From Gemmiger sp. An87 (lineage in GTDB: Bacteria > Bacillota > Clostridia > Oscillospirales > Ruminococcaceae): DNA of 64,000 nt. Every line of letters begins with the position of its first letter. The first letter of the stretch is position 1. The notes beneath the pieces were generated by a model. It worked only from the letters and a program-made list of their open reading frames with translations, was not told the DNA's origin and made no database searches. The position numbers and the translations under genes are program-made. Below, piece by piece: positions 1 through 7,772 of the stretch. The stretch spans positions 45,219 to 109,218 of the forward strand of contig NZ_NFHD01000010.1 of assembly GCF_002159185.1 (NCBI RefSeq). The letters are read 5' to 3'.

Positions 1-10
1 AAACGGGCGG

Positions 11-16
11 TATAAT
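11..16 (+). promoter_or_regulatory. -10 box of the tRNA cluster promoter
   Basis: A perfect TATAAT lies 19 bases before the first tRNA. The matching -35 box would fall just outside the window, so only half of the promoter is visible. It is the likely start point for the three tRNAs that follow. Confidence 0.55.
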
Positions 17-34
17 GATGAAGCTGTCAGATGT

Positions 35-109
35 GGCCCGTTGGTCAAGCGGTCAAGACGGCGGCCTCTCACGCCGCAAACGGGAGTTCGATTCTCCCAC
101 GGGTCACCA
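35..109 (+). tRNA. tRNA-Glu (anticodon CTC)
   Basis: The cloverleaf can be drawn by hand. The acceptor strands GGCCCGT and ACGGGTC pair with one G-U. The anticodon stem GCGGC/GCCGC closes the loop CTCTCAC, which gives anticodon CTC for GAG codons. The T arm is GGGAG-TTCGATT-CTCCC. The CCA end is encoded at 107-109. First gene of a three-tRNA cluster. Confidence 0.93.
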
Positions 110-114
110 CATAT

Positions 115-190
<76 letters not shown>

Positions 191-195
191 TTTGT

Positions 196-271
196 TCCTC
201 CTTAGCTCAGTCGGTAGAGCATGCGGCTGTTAACCGCAGGGTCGTTGGTTCGAGCCCAACAGGGGGAGCCA
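196..271 (+). tRNA. tRNA-Asn (anticodon GTT)
   Basis: Acceptor TCCTCCT pairs with AGGGGGA with one wobble. The anticodon stem TGCGG/CCGCA closes the loop CTGTTAA (anticodon GTT). The T arm is GTTGG-TTCGAGC-CCAAC and CCA is encoded at 269-271. It is the last tRNA of the cluster and is followed directly by a terminator. A 13-base piece of its T-arm side recurs at 535-547. Confidence 0.94.
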
Positions 272-273
272 GA

Positions 274-310
274 AAAAAGCGCATCGGGTAACCGGTGCGC
301 TTTTTCTTTT
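274..310 (+). terminator. Rho-independent terminator of the tRNA cluster
   Basis: Stem GCGCATCGG / CCGGTGCGC (one T-G pair) with loop GTAA, preceded by an A run and followed by TTTTTCTTTT, three bases after the tRNA-Asn CCA. Confidence 0.85.
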
Positions 311-426
311 GCAAAGCGACAAACGACCCTGTGCGTTAATAGCCGCAAGAACCGGCGGGGTGAAGCAAAGCAGAACCGGCAGCACAAACAAACGGCGCGG
401 GGCGGCTGTTAACTGCGCCGGAGCCG
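286..426 (+). repeat. tRNA-flank direct repeat, copy A
   Basis: About 140 bases that recur at 577-716 with an offset of 290-291 bases and only scattered mismatches. The copy starts in the terminator loop and includes shared blocks such as GTGCGTTAATAGCCGCAAGA (331-350 region). No credible ORF is conserved between the two copies. The unit looks like a tandem duplication of the region downstream of tRNA-Asn. Confidence 0.8.
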
Positions 427-570
427 AGCGCGCCCGGTGGGCGATGCAGCGAGGCGGAGGTGGGCCCGGAAACAGAGCGATGGGCCGCGGGCCGGCGGCC
501 CGTGGTGCAGCGCGACAATTTCCGGGCTCGGAATGGTCGTTGGTTCGTTCTGCATGTGAGTTCTTTCCTG

Positions 571-601
571 AGCATTGGGTAACCGGTGCGCTTTTTCTTT
601 T
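571..601 (+). terminator. Second copy of the tRNA-flank terminator
   Basis: The duplicated region keeps a foldable hairpin, GCATTGG-GTAA-CCGGTGC, followed by GCTTTTTCTTTT. The 5' arm differs from the first copy (274-310), but pairing survives through T-G pairs. This suggests either recent duplication or selection for the hairpin. Confidence 0.6.
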
Positions 602-716
602 GTAAAAACCCAACGACCCTGTGCGTTAATAGCCGCAAGAACCGGTGGGGTGAAGCAAAGCAGAACCGGCAGCACGGACAAACGGCGCGGGGCGGCTGTT
701 CCCTTTGCCGGAGCCG
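577..716 (+). repeat. tRNA-flank direct repeat, copy B, with decayed tRNA-Asn fragment upstream
   Basis: Second copy of the unit at 286-426. At 535-547, just before it, the 13-mer GGTCGTTGGTTCG equals the variable-loop/T-arm side of tRNA-Asn (240-252) at nearly the same offset (295). The duplication therefore once included at least the 3' part of the tRNA gene, which has decayed. The 427-576 spacer shows no gene. Confidence 0.75.
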
Positions 717-736
717 GGCAACGAAAAATAAAACAA

Positions 737-790
737 TCAAAGGAACGGCGTACCAGTCCAGCGAAAGACCGGTGCGCCGTTCCTTTTTGA
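737..790. terminator. Terminator between tRNA flank and diguanylate cyclase
   Basis: Arms AGGAACGGCGTACC (741-754) and GGTGCGCCGTTCCT (771-784) pair over 14 positions, with T runs after the stem on the plus strand and an A-rich flank before it. It sits just past the stop codon of the leftward gene at 796, so it can serve both directions. Confidence 0.75.
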
Positions 791-795
791 TTTTG

Positions 796-1674
796 CTATG
801 CTTCCCGTTGCTGCATCTCGGAGGAAACGTAAAGCCGGAAGCCGTTTTTGCCGGCGCGCTTGCTCTGATACATTGCCTCGTCGGCGGCCTGGTGCAGTGC
901 GGCATATTCCGGCTGCACCGGCGGTGAAAGAGCCACTCCGATGCTTGCCTTGACCGGGCCGTTCAGCTGGGGCAGGGGAATCCGCTCCAGATGGGTCAGG
1001 ATCATCTTTGCCCGCCGGGCCATCAGGTCCGGGTCCAGCGGGCTTTCCAGAAACACCACAAACTCGTCGCCGCCTACCCGAGCCACAATATCGCCTGCAC
1101 GGAACAGATGCTTCAGCACATCGCTCACCGCCACCAGTACCTGATCACCCACCGAGTGGCCCAGCGTGTCGTTGATCTGCTTGAAATCGTCCAGATCAAT
1201 CATGAACAGCACACCGCCGCCGTTCTGCTTCAGCTTCCGGGTGATCAGTTCCTCGGCGCTGCGGTTGTAGACGCCGGTGAGCAGATCCATGTTGGCCCGG
1301 CGCAGCAGATCCTGCTCCCGGTCGAACCGCTCGGTAATGTCGGTGAGTTTGCCCACGATCTGCCCGCCGCGTCCGCTGACTCCTTCCAGCGCCTTGCAGC
1401 GGCATAAATAGACCCAGAGCCGCCCATCCTGCCCCAAAAAGGTCACCTCCGCCTTGACCACCGGTCCGCCGGGCCGAGCTGCCCGCAGCAGGCGACGCAG
1501 CTTATCCGCGGCCTCCGGCAGAGTCCGGCCACCTGCGTCGCTGCGCAGGGGCAAACGGTCCGGCAGGCCCAGCACTGCGGGGGCTGCGGGCGTAAATTCC
1601 AAACGGGAGGAATCACAGTCGTATTCAAACAGAAGGGTATCACTGAATTCGTTCAAAACATGGTTCACATTCAT
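796..1674 (-). CDS. Diguanylate cyclase with N-terminal PAS-like sensor
   Basis: 292-residue soluble protein. Residues about 10-115 look like a PAS domain ending in the usual VGKLTDITER connector. Residues 125-285 are a GGDEF domain with the intact signature GGDEF at 201-205, which converts two GTP to cyclic di-GMP. The product-inhibition site RxxD is present as RAGD (192-195), exactly five residues before GGDEF, so feedback control is expected. There are no membrane helices, so the input signal is cytoplasmic. It has its own promoter (1713-1741) and AGGAGA ribosome site, and is divergent from an Xre regulator. The ligand of the PAS domain cannot be told from sequence. Confidence 0.9.
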   Translation of the reverse strand: MNVNHVLNEFSDTLLFEYDCDSSRLEFTPAAPAVLGLPDRLPLRSDAGGRTLPEAADKLRRLLRAARPGGPVVKAEVTFLGQDGRLWVYLCRCKALEGVSGRGGQIVGKLTDITERFDREQDLLRRANMDLLTGVYNRSAEELITRKLKQNGGGVLFMIDLDDFKQINDTLGHSVGDQVLVAVSDVLKHLFRAGDIVARVGGDEFVVFLESPLDPDLMARRAKMILTHLERIPLPQLNGPVKASIGVALSPPVQPEYAALHQAADEAMYQSKRAGKNGFRLYVSSEMQQREA

Positions 1675-1712
1675 ACAACTTGTCTCCTGATGAAAAGAAA
1701 GAAGTTTTCCCT

Positions 1713-1741
1713 ATTATACGGCATGGAATTCCCCAAAGCAA
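1713..1741 (-). promoter_or_regulatory. Sigma-A type promoter of the diguanylate cyclase
   Basis: On the minus strand, TTGCTT (1741-1736), 17-base spacer, TATAAT (1718-1713), about 40 bases before the start codon. Confidence 0.75.
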
Positions 1742-1761
1742 GAGAAAATATGAATTATTTA

Positions 1762-1783
1762 GTGTAATCTAAATACATTACAC
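1762..1783. promoter_or_regulatory. Perfect inverted repeat between divergent genes (candidate operator)
   Basis: GTGTAAT (1762-1768) and ATTACAC (1777-1783), 7-base arms with an 8-base centre, in the AT-rich region between the diguanylate cyclase promoter and the Xre gene. Its shape suits a dimeric HTH repressor; autoregulation by the neighbouring Xre protein is an inference. Confidence 0.5.
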
Positions 1784-1837
1784 ATCATTTATCGGAAAAG
1801 CCGCGCAGAATAAAATAATTGGTAAAGGTGATGTGTT

Positions 1838-2203
1838 ATGCGAAAGACCCGAGAATGCAGCAATCTGAAAACCCTGGGAGCAGACATCAAGGCCGCACGG
1901 CTCGCGTTGCGGATGACCCGGCGCGCCCTGGCTGATCAGCTGGGGATCGATCCCCGTTACCTGGCCAACATAGAAAACAGCGGCAGCCTGCCCAGCCTGC
2001 CCATCTTTTACGAGCTGGTGCGCATCTGCAAGCTGCCGGCAGACCGGTATTTCTTCGAGCAGGAGGAGGGCCAGCCCAGCGAGCAGCGCCGCCGGGTCAG
2101 CCAGAAGCTCACTCTGTGCAGCGAGGAGTTCCTGCCGGTGGTGGAGGGGGCGCTGGACGGCGCGCTCAAGGTGCAGGAAGGCCGGGCCGAACAGGAAGAT
2201 TGA
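1838..2203 (+). CDS. Xre-family transcriptional regulator
   Basis: 121 residues. An HTH_3 domain occupies residues about 12-66: an LGADIKAARLALRMTRRALA helix pair, then LGIDPRYLANIENSG, the typical recognition helix with the IEN motif, then a polar C-terminal tail. No sensor or peptidase domain follows, so it is a small DNA-binding regulator. The ATG at 1838 follows AAAGGTGAT. It is divergent from a diguanylate cyclase, with an inverted repeat between them, and is closed by its own terminator. Its targets are unknown. Confidence 0.85.
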   Translation: MRKTRECSNLKTLGADIKAARLALRMTRRALADQLGIDPRYLANIENSGSLPSLPIFYELVRICKLPADRYFFEQEEGQPSEQRRRVSQKLTLCSEEFLPVVEGALDGALKVQEGRAEQED

Positions 2204-2235
2204 CCGTGCCGGAAAAACGCTCCCTGACCAGCAAA

Positions 2236-2278
2236 GCGGGATTGTCTTCAACTGGAAGACAATCCCGCCCTTTTTTTC
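2236..2278 (+). terminator. Terminator after the Xre regulator
   Basis: Fourteen-base perfect stem GCGGGATTGTCTTC / GAAGACAATCCCGC with a 5-base loop, then CC and seven T. Confidence 0.92.
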
Positions 2279-2309
2279 GCAAAATTCCGCGCCGGAGGCC
2301 CTTTGCGTC

Positions 2310-2338
2310 TTGACGAAGCGGCCCCGTCGCTTTAATAT
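2310..2338 (+). promoter_or_regulatory. Promoter of glyS
   Basis: TTGACG (2310-2315), 17-base spacer, TAATAT (2333-2338). The leader to the start codon is only about 75 bases and contains no T-box core, so amino-acid attenuation is not indicated. Confidence 0.75.
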
Positions 2339-2422
2339 TAGATATGTTACGGGCAAAAACCCCCGGTCCGCGGGGGAAAAACAAGCGGCGGCGCAGCCAG
2401 CGTCGCGGTAAGGAGTATGAAG

Positions 2423-3838
2423 ATGAAAAACAGCGAAAAGAATTTCGACACCATTGTGGCCCTGTGCAAGAACCGGGGCTTTGTGTACCCGGGCAGCGAG
2501 ATCTACGGCGGCCTGGCCAACAGCTGGGACTACGGCCCCCTGGGCGTTGAGTTCAAGAACAACGTGAAGAAGGCATGGCTGAAAAAATTCGTGCAGGAGA
2601 ACCGCCTGAACGTGGGCCTGGACGCCGCCATCATCATGAACCCCCAGACCTGGGTCACCACCGGCCACGTGGCTGGCTTCTCCGACCCCCTGCTGGACTG
2701 CAAGAGCTGCAAGGCCCGCCACCGTGCCGACAAGCTGATCGGCGACGTGCACCCCGAGGTGAACGTGGACGCCATGAGCTTCGAGGAGATGGACGCCTTC
2801 ATCAACGAGCATGAGGATGTGGTCTGCCCCGTCTGCGGCAAGCACGACTTCACCCCCATCCGCAAGTTCAACCTGATGTTCAAGACCGCCATCGGCGTGA
2901 CCGAGGACTCCTCCAGCACCTGCTACCTGCGTCCCGAGACCGCCCAGGGCATCTTCGTGAACTTCGCCAACATCCAGCGCACCACCCGCCGCAAGCTGCC
3001 CTTCGGCGTTTGCCAGGTGGGTAAGGCCTTCCGCAACGAGATCACTCCCGGCAACTTCACCTTCCGTACCCGCGAGTTCGAGCAGATGGAGTGCGAGTTC
3101 TTCTGCAAGCCGGATACCGATCTGGAGTGGTTCGCCTACTGGAAGGACTTCTGCAAGAACTGGCTGCTGAGCCTGGGCATCAAGGAGGAGAACCTGCGCC
3201 TGCGTGACCACGAGCCCGCCGAGCTGGCCTTCTACTCCCGCGCCACCACCGACATCGAGTACGCCTTCCCGTTCACCGACTGGGGCGAGCTGTGGGGCAT
3301 TGCCGACCGTACCAACTACGACCTGGGCCGCCATCAGGAGGCCAGCGGCAAGAGCCTGGAGTACTTCGACCCCGACACCAACGAGCACTACATCCCCTAT
3401 GTGATCGAGCCCTCCCTGGGCGCCGACCGCGTGGCCCTGGCCTTCCTGTGTGAGGCTTACGATGAGGAAGTGCTCACCGATGACAAGGGCAAGGAGGACA
3501 AGCGCGTGGTTCTGCGCCTGCATCCCGCCCTGGCTCCCTACAAGGCCGCTGTGCTGCCCCTGTCCAAGAAGCTGGGCGAGCAGACCATGCCCATCTGGCA
3601 GGAGCTGAGCAAGTACTTCATGGTGGACTACGACGAGACCGGCTCCATCGGCAAGCGCTACCGCCGCCAGGACGAGATCGGCACTCCGCTGTGCATCACC
3701 GTGGACTTCGCCACCTTCGGCAGCGACACCGAGGAAGGCGACGGCTGCGTGACCATCCGTGACCGCGACACCATGGAGCAGGTGCGTCTGCCCATCAGCG
3801 AGGTCAAGGACTACATCGAGAAGAAGATCCAGTTCTGA
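2423..3838 (+). CDS. glyS: Glycyl-tRNA synthetase, single-chain (alpha2) type
   Basis: About 471 residues, the length of the homodimeric class II enzyme, not the alpha/beta type. It starts in the catalytic core ([24 protein letters not shown]), carries the [13 protein letters not shown] motif 2 region and the [10 protein letters not shown] motif 3 region near residue 330, and ends with an anticodon-binding domain. A C-x2-C pair (LDCKSC) and a later CPVCGKHDF site look like metal-binding cysteines. Two ATGs compete: the one at 2417 is a single base from AGGAG, while 2423 has a normal 7-base spacing and is preferred. It charges tRNA-Gly in the cytoplasm and is monocistronic with its own promoter and terminator. 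Confidence 0.96.
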   Translation: MKNSEKNFDTIVALCKNRGFVYPGSEIYGGLANSWDYGPLGVEFKNNVKKAWLKKFVQENRLNVGLDAAIIMNPQTWVTTGHVAGFSDPLLDCKSCKARHRADKLIGDVHPEVNVDAMSFEEMDAFINEHEDVVCPVCGKHDFTPIRKFNLMFKTAIGVTEDSSSTCYLRPETAQGIFVNFANIQRTTRRKLPFGVCQVGKAFRNEITPGNFTFRTREFEQMECEFFCKPDTDLEWFAYWKDFCKNWLLSLGIKEENLRLRDHEPAELAFYSRATTDIEYAFPFTDWGELWGIADRTNYDLGRHQEASGKSLEYFDPDTNEHYIPYVIEPSLGADRVALAFLCEAYDEEVLTDDKGKEDKRVVLRLHPALAPYKAAVLPLSKKLGEQTMPIWQELSKYFMVDYDETGSIGKRYRRQDEIGTPLCITVDFATFGSDTEEGDGCVTIRDRDTMEQVRLPISEVKDYIEKKIQF

Positions 3839-3850
3839 TCCAACCCACCC

Positions 3851-3885
3851 CGATCCCTCCGCGCAGTCGGAGGGATCGTTTTATT
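3851..3885 (+). terminator. Terminator of glyS
   Basis: CGATCCCTCCG / CGGAGGGATCG, 11-base stem with a 6-base loop, followed by TTTTATT. Confidence 0.88.
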
Positions 3886-3921
3886 GGCGGCATACAGCCG
3901 CCGGAAAGGAGGCCCGGGCCG

Positions 3922-4287
3922 GTGCCGCTGATCAGGCAGATATTCGTGGTGTTCTTCATTTGTTTGCTGGGGAACTTTTTGAGCGAGTGTATCCCGCTGC
4001 CCATCCCCAACAGCATCATGGCGATGGTGCTGATGCTTGTCCTGCTGGCGCTTCGCTGGCTTCGGGCGGACTCCATCCGCCAGGTGGTGGACTTTCTGCA
4101 GAAAAACATGGTGTTCTTTTTCATTCCGTCCGGCGTGTCGCTGCTGGAGCACTATGAGCTCCTGCGGGACAATCTGGCAGCCATCCTGGTGATCTGTGTG
4201 GTCTCTATGCTGGCCACCTACGGGACGGCCGCCGGTGTGGTCTGGCTGGTGCTTCGAATCATGAAAAAAGGCGGTGAGACCCAATGA
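3922..4287 (+). CDS. lrgA: CidA/LrgA family holin-like membrane protein
   Basis: 121 residues with four hydrophobic segments; the first contains the LrgA/CidA-typical FLSECIPLPIPNSIMAM stretch. A GTG start at 3922 follows AAAGGAGG by 9 bases. It overlaps lrgB by 4 bases (ATGA), so the two are translationally coupled. LrgAB-type pairs are known as holin/antiholin-like proteins, and in several bacteria as pyruvate or glycolate transport systems. No LytSR-type regulator is adjacent, so which role applies here is open. Confidence 0.88.
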   Translation: MPLIRQIFVVFFICLLGNFLSECIPLPIPNSIMAMVLMLVLLALRWLRADSIRQVVDFLQKNMVFFFIPSGVSLLEHYELLRDNLAAILVICVVSMLATYGTAAGVVWLVLRIMKKGGETQ

Positions 4288-4967
4288 TGCAGGCTTTGTG
4301 TGACAATATGCTGTTCGGCATCGTGCTGTGTACCGGCACCTATCTGATCGGCCAGTGGTGCCAGCTCAAATGCAAGGGCAGCCCCTGGGTCAACCCGGTG
4401 CTCATCGCCATGGTGCTGAGTGTGCTGGCTCTGCTGGTGTTCGACATTCCCATGGAATACTTTACCCAGGGCGGCGACGTGGTGAGCATGCTGCTGCTGC
4501 CTGCCACCGCCATGCTGGCCATTCCCATCTACAACCAGCGCAAGGTGCTCAAGGAGAATTTCTGGCCGGTGGTGCTGGGCTGTCTGGCGGGCTGCATCGC
4601 CAATGCAGTCACGGTGACACTGCTGTGCAAGGCCTTCCGGCTGGACGAGCTGCTCACCAAAAGCCTGCTGCCCAAAAGCGTCACCGCGCCCATCGCCATG
4701 GCGGTGAGCGAGCAGATCGGCGGGGTGCCCGCCATCACGGTGGCGGCGGTGATCTTCACCGGCACCCTGGGCACCGTGATCGCCCCGGCACTGGTCAAGG
4801 TTACCCGGCTGAAAAATCCCACCCAGATCGGGGTGGCGCTGGGGTCCTGCAGCCATGTGGGCGGAACCAGCGCGGCCATCGAGATGGGCGAGATCCAGGG
4901 CGCCATGAGCAGCGTGGCCATCGGCGTGTCCGGTATCCTCACAGTGCTGATCGCCTTCTTCTGGTGA
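4284..4967 (+). CDS. lrgB: LrgB/CidB family membrane protein
   Basis: 227 residues, nearly all hydrophobic helices, with the family hallmarks KSVTAPIAMAVSEQIGG and the C-terminal GSCSHVGGTSAAIEMGE region rich in small residues. It is the partner of the preceding LrgA, overlaps it by 4 bases, and ends 8 bases before a terminator. Together they probably form one membrane complex for export of a small metabolite or for control of envelope integrity; this is family knowledge, not visible in the sequence. Confidence 0.9.
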   Translation: MMQALCDNMLFGIVLCTGTYLIGQWCQLKCKGSPWVNPVLIAMVLSVLALLVFDIPMEYFTQGGDVVSMLLLPATAMLAIPIYNQRKVLKENFWPVVLGCLAGCIANAVTVTLLCKAFRLDELLTKSLLPKSVTAPIAMAVSEQIGGVPAITVAAVIFTGTLGTVIAPALVKVTRLKNPTQIGVALGSCSHVGGTSAAIEMGEIQGAMSSVAIGVSGILTVLIAFFW

Positions 4968-4974
4968 ATCCGAG

Positions 4975-5003
4975 GGCGGGGCTTTTAAAGCCCCGCCTTT
5001 TTC
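4975..5003 (+). terminator. Terminator of lrgAB
   Basis: GGCGGGGC-TTTTAAA-GCCCCGCC followed by TTTTT. Confidence 0.9.
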
Positions 5004-5015
5004 GTTATAATAAAT

Positions 5016-5110
5016 GCAGCACCGCGCAATTCACGCCTTACGGCTCAGGCGCCGTATCGCGCCCAAATTTTCCGGCGCGCTCCACTACCTGGAATTATGC
5101 GGTGTTGCCT
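5016..5110. repeat. Short palindromic-ended repeat (MITE-like), copy 1
   Basis: About 95 bases whose ends are imperfect inverted repeats (GCAGCACCGCGCAATTC at the left, GGAATTATGCGGTGTTGCCT at the right). The same element is found at 32669-32765 in the same orientation and at 8264-8437 inverted. It contains no ORF. Its size, its terminal inverted repeats and the absence of a transposase fit a non-autonomous mobile element or an extragenic palindrome family. Here it lies between the lrgB terminator and the aminopeptidase. Confidence 0.85.
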
Positions 5111-5165
5111 AAAGGCAATGACGCTTTAGCAAAGCAAAAATGAAGAAAAGCGAGGGAACCGATCA

Positions 5166-6404
5166 ATGAATCAGGAACTGCTGAACAAATATGCCGCCTT
5201 CACCGTGCAGGTGGGCGTGAACGTGCAGAAGGGCCAGACCCTTATCATCCGCTGCCCGGTGGAGGGCGCTTACTTCGGCCGCGCCTGCATGGAGGCCGCC
5301 TACAAGGCCGGCGCCCGGGACGTGGTCATCCGCTGGGAGGATGAAAAGGCTGCCCGCATCCGCATGGAGCTGGGCGAGGAGGAAGCCCTGAGCGAAACCA
5401 AGCCCTACGAGCTGCGCAGCTATCTGGACTACGCCGAGAGCGAGGGCGGCTGCTGCCTGCTGGCCATCCATGCCTCTGACCCGGAAATCTTCAAGGGCCT
5501 GGACACCGCCAAGATCAACCGGGTGAGCCTGGCCAAGCAGGAGGCCATGAAGTCCTGGCGGGAATACACCATGAAGGACCGGGTGCAGTGGTGCGTGGTG
5601 GCCATCCCCACTCCCGCATGGGCTGCTTCCGTGTTCCCGGGTCTTGCCGAGGACGAGGCTCAGGAGAAGCTGTGGAGTGCCATCTTCGACGTGTGCCGGG
5701 TCACCGGCGGGGATCCGGTGAGCGCCTGGAAGGAGCATGTGGCCAAGACCAGTGCCTGCCGGGACAAGCTCAATGAGCTGCAGCTGGAGAGCATCCGCAT
5801 GACCAGCGCCAACGGCACCGACCTGACCGTGGGCCTGGCCGAGGGCCACACCTGGGAGGGCGCCTGCAGCAAGGCCGAGAACGGCACCGTGTTCATCGCC
5901 AACGTGCCCACCGAGGAGGTGTTCACCGCACCCCACCGGGAGCGGGTGAACGGCGTGGTCAAGGGCACCAAGCCCTACGTGTACAACGGCCAGCTGATCG
6001 AGGGCTTCTCGGTCACCTTCAAGGACGGCGTGGTGGTGGACTACTCCGCCGAGAAGAACGCCGAGCTGCTGGGCCAGCTGCTGGACAGCGACGAGGGCGC
6101 ACGCCGCATCGGCGAGATCGCTCTGGTGCCCGCCTCCAGCCCCATCAACCGCAGCGGCCTTTTGTTCTACAACACCCTCTTCGACGAGAACGCCGCCTGC
6201 CACATCGCCTTCGGTGCGGGCTACCCCACCACCGTGAAGGGCGGCGCGGCCATGACCACCGAGCAGCTGCTGGCCTGCGGCGTGAACGATTCCGCCATCC
6301 ATGAGGATGTGATGGTGGGCGCGGAGGATATGACCATCACCGGCCTGACCAAGACAGGCGAGACTGTGACCATCTTTGAAAACGGCGAGTGGGCCATCGG
6401 CTGA
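5166..6404 (+). CDS. Aminopeptidase, M29 family (AmpS/PepS/AmpII type)
   Basis: 412-residue cytoplasmic metallo-aminopeptidase. Family marks in order: an N-terminal domain (QVGVNVQKGQTLIIRCPVE), SWREYTMKDRVQWCVVAIPT in the middle, then the metal-site segments NVPTEEVFTAP (Glu), HIAFGAGYP (His) and NDSAIHEDVMVG (His, Asp). M29 enzymes remove N-terminal residues from peptides with a two-metal centre. It is preceded by repeat copy 1 and by a weak GAGGGAA ribosome site at 5153-5159. No export signal is seen. It probably works in peptide recycling. Confidence 0.92.
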   Translation: MNQELLNKYAAFTVQVGVNVQKGQTLIIRCPVEGAYFGRACMEAAYKAGARDVVIRWEDEKAARIRMELGEEEALSETKPYELRSYLDYAESEGGCCLLAIHASDPEIFKGLDTAKINRVSLAKQEAMKSWREYTMKDRVQWCVVAIPTPAWAASVFPGLAEDEAQEKLWSAIFDVCRVTGGDPVSAWKEHVAKTSACRDKLNELQLESIRMTSANGTDLTVGLAEGHTWEGACSKAENGTVFIANVPTEEVFTAPHRERVNGVVKGTKPYVYNGQLIEGFSVTFKDGVVVDYSAEKNAELLGQLLDSDEGARRIGEIALVPASSPINRSGLLFYNTLFDENAACHIAFGAGYPTTVKGGAAMTTEQLLACGVNDSAIHEDVMVGAEDMTITGLTKTGETVTIFENGEWAIG

Positions 6405-6466
6405 CACTTCTTCACACCACCGAGCGGAGTCTGTGGAAAACCCACCGCCCGCGGAAAGAGAGTATC

Positions 6467-7618
6467 ATGAACGACCGGTATCTGCGCCCCGCCGGAGCGG
6501 ACCTGTTCCGGGTGCTGGCGGTGGGCATGGTGGGCGCGTTCCACTTCTGGCAGCAAAGCTGGGTGAGCGCGCCCGGCCTGGATTTTCTCATGCGCAGCGG
6601 CGGCGCCTGGGTGGACGGTATGATTCTGCTGTCCGCCTTCTGCCTCTACCTGCCCTATGCCCACGCCTGGGCGCAGAAAAAGGCCTTCCCGGGCTGCCGG
6701 GGCTTCTGGCAGCGGCGGGCGATACGCATCCTGCCCTCCTACTATTTTGCGGTGCTGGCCAGCGCTCTGGTCTGGGCGGCCGGGCACCGGCCCGACCGGG
6801 ATTTTTGGCTGGACGTGGGCAGCCATCTGCTGCTCATTTCCACCCTGGTGCCCCAGGGCTATGTGTACTGCCGCACCAACGGCGCGCTGTGGACCGTGGG
6901 CGTGCTGGTGCTGTTCTACCTGCTGTTTCCGCTGCTGGCCCGGGCCTTTTATGCCTGGCCGCTGCCGGTGCTGGCGGGGCTGTGCGCGGTTCAGGAGATG
7001 TATGCCCGCTGCCGGGTGCTGCCCCTGCAGGGGGTGGATTACAGCATGCGCTTCAATCAGCTGCCCGCCTTTTTCGGGGTGATCGGGCTGGGCTTTGCCG
7101 CCGCTCAGGCGGTGGCCCTGCTGGCCCCCAGGCAGACAAAGCACAGGGAGGCTTTCTTTGCCCTGGCGGCGCTGACGGGCCTTGGGAGTGCTTTGTGGGT
7201 GCTGCGCCGCATCGCCTATTGGCAGGACGGCCCCCACGGCCAGCTGGTCTGGCGGCTGCCGCTGGCGCTCTGCTTCGCGGTCTGCCTGTTGGGGCTCTGC
7301 CTGGGACCGCAGCTGCCCGGCGCAAGGCTCTGGGCGCTGTTCGGTGGGCTGAGCTACAATTTTTACATCTGGCACCAGTGGCTGGCGGTGCGCATCAAGT
7401 ACGACCTGCGCATCCCGCCCTGGCAGGGCGACACCCCGCCCAACCAGCTGGGGGATACCGGGTGGATGCACACCTATCTGGCCCTGGTCTGGGCAGTGGG
7501 TCTGACCGCGGCGGTGCTGGCTACCTACGGGCTGGAAAAGCCCGCTGCCCGCTGGCTGCGGGCCCGGCTGGGCACGGGCCGAAGCAGGCGGGCGGAGAGC
7601 TGTACCACAGCGGTCTGA
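6467..7618 (+). CDS. Acyltransferase family 3 integral membrane protein
   Basis: 383 residues with about ten hydrophobic segments. The N-terminus ADLFRVLAVGMVGAFHFWQQ matches the first helix of acyltransferase-3 (OafA/YrhL-like) proteins, where the catalytic His sits near residue 25; SYNFYIWHQWLA near the end is also typical. The family O-acylates sugars of cell-wall or surface glycans. The ATG at 6467 follows GGAAAGAGAG. The reading frame is open further upstream to 6389 but without a ribosome site. It lies 62 bases after the aminopeptidase and may be co-transcribed. The target glycan is unknown. Confidence 0.85.
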   Translation: MNDRYLRPAGADLFRVLAVGMVGAFHFWQQSWVSAPGLDFLMRSGGAWVDGMILLSAFCLYLPYAHAWAQKKAFPGCRGFWQRRAIRILPSYYFAVLASALVWAAGHRPDRDFWLDVGSHLLLISTLVPQGYVYCRTNGALWTVGVLVLFYLLFPLLARAFYAWPLPVLAGLCAVQEMYARCRVLPLQGVDYSMRFNQLPAFFGVIGLGFAAAQAVALLAPRQTKHREAFFALAALTGLGSALWVLRRIAYWQDGPHGQLVWRLPLALCFAVCLLGLCLGPQLPGARLWALFGGLSYNFYIWHQWLAVRIKYDLRIPPWQGDTPPNQLGDTGWMHTYLALVWAVGLTAAVLATYGLEKPAARWLRARLGTGRSRRAESCTTAV

Positions 7619-7650
7619 GCCGCCCGGTCGGGAAACTTTCCCGGCGGGGC

Positions 7651-7679
7651 TTGCAAAGGCCGACAGAATATGGTATAGT
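7651..7679 (+). promoter_or_regulatory. Promoter of the rimP-nusA-infB superoperon
   Basis: TTGCAA (7651-7656), 17-base spacer, TATAGT (7674-7679), about 85 bases before rimP. Confidence 0.7.
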
Positions 7680-7706
7680 GGATACAGTAAGAATAACGTT
7701 TGAATG

Positions 7707-7732
7707 GAGAGTGGGCCGCAAGGCCCGCTCTT
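7707..7732 (+). other. Leader hairpin upstream of rimP
   Basis: Eleven paired positions, GAGAGTGGGCC / GGCCCGCTCTT with loop GCAA (a GNRA tetraloop), starting about 20 bases after the probable transcription start. The following TTCTTGCTTGTTTGG is T-rich but interrupted, so it could be a weak attenuator or a 5' stabilising stem. Confidence 0.55.
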
Positions 7733-7772
7733 CTTGCTTGTTTGGGCAAAATATGTGTTGGGAGGTTCGAAG

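Noticed and set aside
401..416. Second tRNA-Asn anticodon-arm remnant (GCGGCTGTTAAC)
   Set aside because: A 12-base match to the tRNA, but it lies at the wrong distance from the T-arm remnant and the second copy of the repeat lacks the TAAC; chance cannot be excluded.
2279..2416. T-box leader in front of glyS
   Set aside because: No specifier stem or conserved T-box core could be found in about 75 bases of leader.
1778..3523. 581-residue frame on the minus strand across glyS
   Set aside because: It lies opposite the well supported glyS; its composition (Val/Ala/Leu/Gly/His runs) is typical of antisense shadow frames in GC-rich genes.
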